This document shows, piece after piece, positions 61,020 through 64,000 of a stretch of DNA of 64,000 nucleotides; the stretch's first letter is position 1, and each line of letters begins with the position of its first letter. The translations under genes were made by a program, and so were the position numbers. This stretch comes from Amphibalanus amphitrite (Eukaryota; Arthropoda; Thecostraca; Balanomorpha; Balanidae). A model generated the notes under the pieces. The model did no database searches. It had not been told where the DNA came from and was given only the letters and a program-made list of their open reading frames with translations. The stretch is from positions 434,001-498,000 of the forward strand of contig NW_024881540.1 of assembly GCF_019059575.1 (NCBI RefSeq). The letters run 5' to 3'.

Positions 61020-62227
61020 TAGGGGAAGGAGGGTGAATTGCGCCACCTTAAGGAAAAACGCTGATTGTAAGAAAACCGCTGGAGATATAAGCATGCACTG
61101 GTAACCACTTCAAAGAGGAACTCATTAGCTACGATTTAAGAGCCTCCCGATCAATGAAGAATGTTTCGTTTGCTTCCGACAGCTGCTTTTCAGAAACATG
61201 GAAAAGGGCGCATTTACCGACAACTGCTGTAAATTGCGCCAGGGGATGGCGGAATTAGAATCCAATTGCGCCCTATACTTAAACATGGCTAAGCGAATGA
61301 GATGGAATGCATACACCCCGGCAGTGTAATGTCATTGCGGCTTACTTAAACATTTATAATGTTAATCAGGCTGGATAAATAATAAATGTAGATATAAATC
61401 GCGATGTTTTTTGCCCAGGTAAATAACTTTACATGTGTCCGTATGTTTGTAAAAGTGCAACGAAAACGTTTTATGTAACTGACTAGATATATGTGAAAGT
61501 ATAGTTAAATTTTCAATCGTTTCTCTCAAAATTATTAATTTTTATCGTTTCGACAACTTGTTGACATCAGTTTTTACTTTTTGATCATAGCTGTCACCTC
61601 TCACGCCCGAGTCCATGTTGAAAATGCCGTATTTTGTCAATTACACCACAAGTTGGCAGCCTAAATGGCAGCTGCATTATAAGTTTGACGAGAGAAATAA
61701 TTTGAGGACTGGCGACAGCGGGCTGCTCCCCTGCCTGGCATTAAACTCCTTCTTTATTGCAATCAGTTAATGGTGCATTCATACTGTCGTGATAAAATAG
61801 CTACACCATTATTCTATTTGCGCCCCCATGGCGCAATTGCCATGGGCGCAATTAGAATTGAGGTACTTTTTAATAAAAGCGTAGAAGTCATCATAAATAT
61901 GCTGAAGAAAGTTTACTGTTTAAGTGAAATATAATGAAAAAATGGGCTCTCTTTCTAAATATCACTCTGAAAATCACACACGTATCACATATTTTTATAG
62001 CCAACGGTTCAAAATACTGCAAAAAAGCTAAGAAAACGCCGTAATATCTTTGATGGCGTAACTGAGCCCTGCTGATTGGCTTCGTCGGAGAGCTTGGGCC
62101 ATAAAATGAGCTATCAGGTGGTGAAAATATTGTTTTCGAACACAAAATTATAAACATGCCATTGAATTCGTGGGAATGTTGGTGGGCGCAACTGGTTAGG
62201 AGGGCGCAATACACCCACTTTCCCCTA
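61020..62227. mobile_element. Element D, TAGGGGAAGG-ended transposon (1.2 kb)
   Basis: The ends TAGGGGAAGGAGGGTGAATT and (reverse) TAGGGGAAAGTGGGTGTATT both run into GCGCC. Internal GGGCGCAATT motifs appear in both orientations (about 61,229-61,276, 61,819-61,853, 62,184-62,211). A 170-codon minus-strand frame overlaps the right end but has no recognised domain. Same end type as A, B and C, with a different inner motif (GCGCAAT instead of GGCCAAT). Confidence 0.72.
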
Positions 62228-64000
62228 CATGTAAATTGTTTGGAAAAGGTCAAGTCATATGTTGACCTCATGTGACCTCGAATGACCTTTGGTTGACTTT
62301 TACACATGAAAGGTCGTTTGTGATGATTTCGTAGCCACTGGTCACGATTCTGGCATCCATTTTGCTCTAAGCATTCATTTAGAGCATCAGGATGGCAAAA
62401 CATGTCTTAATTATTATGCCTGAGTTGAATAAGTGAAATAGTCTCTAGCAAGGATACTCTTGTGACTTTGACCCTGTGCTCTGTACCAGCCTTGTATCGT
62501 AAGCTTAAGCACAAATAGGGGTCCGCTAAGCTCCGAAACATTTCAAAACATCTCGGAATTTAGCATACAAGATATAAGAAAAATGCAAAGTTTGTGGTCA
62601 GTTTTGCGCATGACTGTGACCTTGAATTTGAATGTTATGCACATCATCGGAATCCGAATCCTCAGACTCTCTTCTTTCGTTTACCATCCATTTTAGCCGG
62701 TTTTATACACCATGCCGTCCTCTGAAACACGTACTTTGAGACCACTACAAAAGTGCCGGTTTTTGCCTTTGACCTTCACTTCTGACCTTGAAAATTGACC
62801 TGAGGTAAAAAAAGTTTAGGTGCTTTAGAATCATCTCGTAGATACCTTTCGTTTGGTACCATTTTTGTTTCCGTAGCTGCCTTATCAACGTTGTTAGACA
62901 GGTGGGGGGAGGGCTACCCCCGGGCTGCGGTGGTTTTGGATTACCCCCGGGCCCGGCCGGGTTAGGGTCGCGAACAAATAAAACTATAAAATTAGATTGC
63001 GAAATACAAACCTGTTAAAACGTTATGTTGTTCGTTGAGATGTAAAATGGTGTATTCCTCACAACAATAGTCAGTACCTAACTAGTTCTCTCTTTCCCGT
63101 AGTACCTATGTACTATGTACTTTCCCGTAGTACCAGTGGGGGCAGTCTGCCCCCACTGCCCCCACGGTGGCGCCGCCCTTGAGTGAAACTGAAATGCATT
63201 GAATGCACGAGTTCCTAAATTCGACAGGTTGTGGCTCGGGCTGGTCCATCGAAAACGAACGGTCTGACCGATTCTAAATTTTCGCACTACTTCAATCGCT
63301 AACGGGATTCGTCTAGAAGCTATGCTTATTTGCTCCGTTGCCAGACAAAAGCAATATGTTTTAGTAACATTGGGCAAAAAAGCATAATGGCACCAACCCA
63401 ATCATAACGGTTGGCAAAGCGAATAGATAAAATAAGTGAGCCTTCAGGATTTTAACAGGGCCGCTCGGCGCTGATCATTTGACGAGAGTAGAAAACGACC
63501 GTCTCGAAGGCACTGAAATCGTTGACCATTTCTCAAAGTCGTTTACCAAAAACCAAAACCCCAACGACACCATTTCCGAGGTCGCAGGTCAAGTAGCCGT
63601 TTTAAATTTGGCACCATCCGCCACATTCTCGTCGAGACCCAGCACGAGTTTTCTCCGCGAGACTACACTGTAAACCAAATTGACAAGTATTGTGTAATAT
63701 AACCAATCATCTCTTGGTATGTTTACCAACTGATACTTTTCAAACAAGCCGTTGTCTGGTGCATTGCTTGTCAGATGACAACTACGAGTCAATAGTTACT
63801 ATGCACACCAACTTCTCAGTATCCAGACCAACTCTACATTTGTTTCAACGTTTGTTTCTTAACCAGTTTTGGAAACTTGTTGCCGCATGGTTATTTAACC
63901 GGCGCCTAACTTGTACTGGTCAGCTGGTCAGCATACACATGGTCAGCTGCGCCCGTGACGTCAGACTTGGCGGACCAATCAGCGGTCGCCGTCCGGCCCC
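62228..64000. other. Unannotated DNA at the window end
   Basis: TGACCT-rich to 62,800. A G/C-run block lies at 62,900-62,965. A GTGGGGGCAGTCTGCCCCCAC hairpin at 63,136-63,156 precedes GGTGGCGCCGCC, a hAT-like end. 62,966-64,000 shows only short unmatched frames. Confidence 0.4.

Overview
This window is eukaryotic, repeat-dominated DNA, most likely from an invertebrate animal. The evidence is decayed non-LTR retrotransposons, Tc1/mariner, hAT-like and TTAA-targeting DNA transposons, Penelope-like fragments, long microsatellites and many minisatellites, with no operons and no recognisable host gene. The phylum cannot be read from the sequence. Almost every open frame is accidental: a repeat read through, a shadow, or a dead transposon gene.

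The dominant structure is a giant inverted repeat. Bases 1 to about 22,003 reappear in reverse complement from about 22,004 to 43,144. The arms are nearly identical, and the axis lies in an (AT)n tract at 21,931-22,083. The left arm is cut by the window edge, so the true palindrome may be longer. The arms differ in a few ways: a 3'-end fragment of a non-LTR retrotransposon (863-1808) present only on the left with an exact empty site on the right, an (AT)n tract of about 37 versus 139 bp, homopolymer lengths and scattered single-base changes. The centre is itself built of two 1.16 kb fold-back units, so it is a palindrome of palindromes. It could be a real amplicon, or an assembly fold-back joining two haplotypes; the sequence alone does not decide.

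Inside each arm, transposons are nested in transposons, and the layers can be separated by target-site duplications and by intact sister copies. From outside in on the left: element X (1-1984, cut by the window edge), element A (1985-5185, carrying a LINE that itself carries a TTAA MITE, plus a hAT MITE), element B (5878-7355, a head-to-head relative of A carrying another MITE), two hAT-like tandem units, a piggyBac-like MITE (9238-10142), a 15-bp minisatellite, two MITEs (12743-13394, 13600-13861), element V (14599-16753), a dead mariner-type transposase (17068-17750, minus), a TTAA element (18817-19579), a GC-rich minisatellite and the central fold-backs.

From 43,145 to 64,000 the sequence is not part of the visible palindrome. 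Element X continues to its second end at 46,889, so A is split by X, X by Z (43884-46833), and Z by W (44257-46165). Then follow element C (47232-49042) with a second piggyBac-like MITE inside, a CATAGGCGG-ended element (49060-51094) with a hAT element inside, a GC-rich stretch with a broken Ty3-type integrase (about 52950-53240), GC-rich minisatellites around a perfect 67-bp palindrome, a 230-bp (CT)n tract, and element D (61020-62227). Coordinates of transposon ends are read by eye and are firm to a base only where a target-site duplication is stated.
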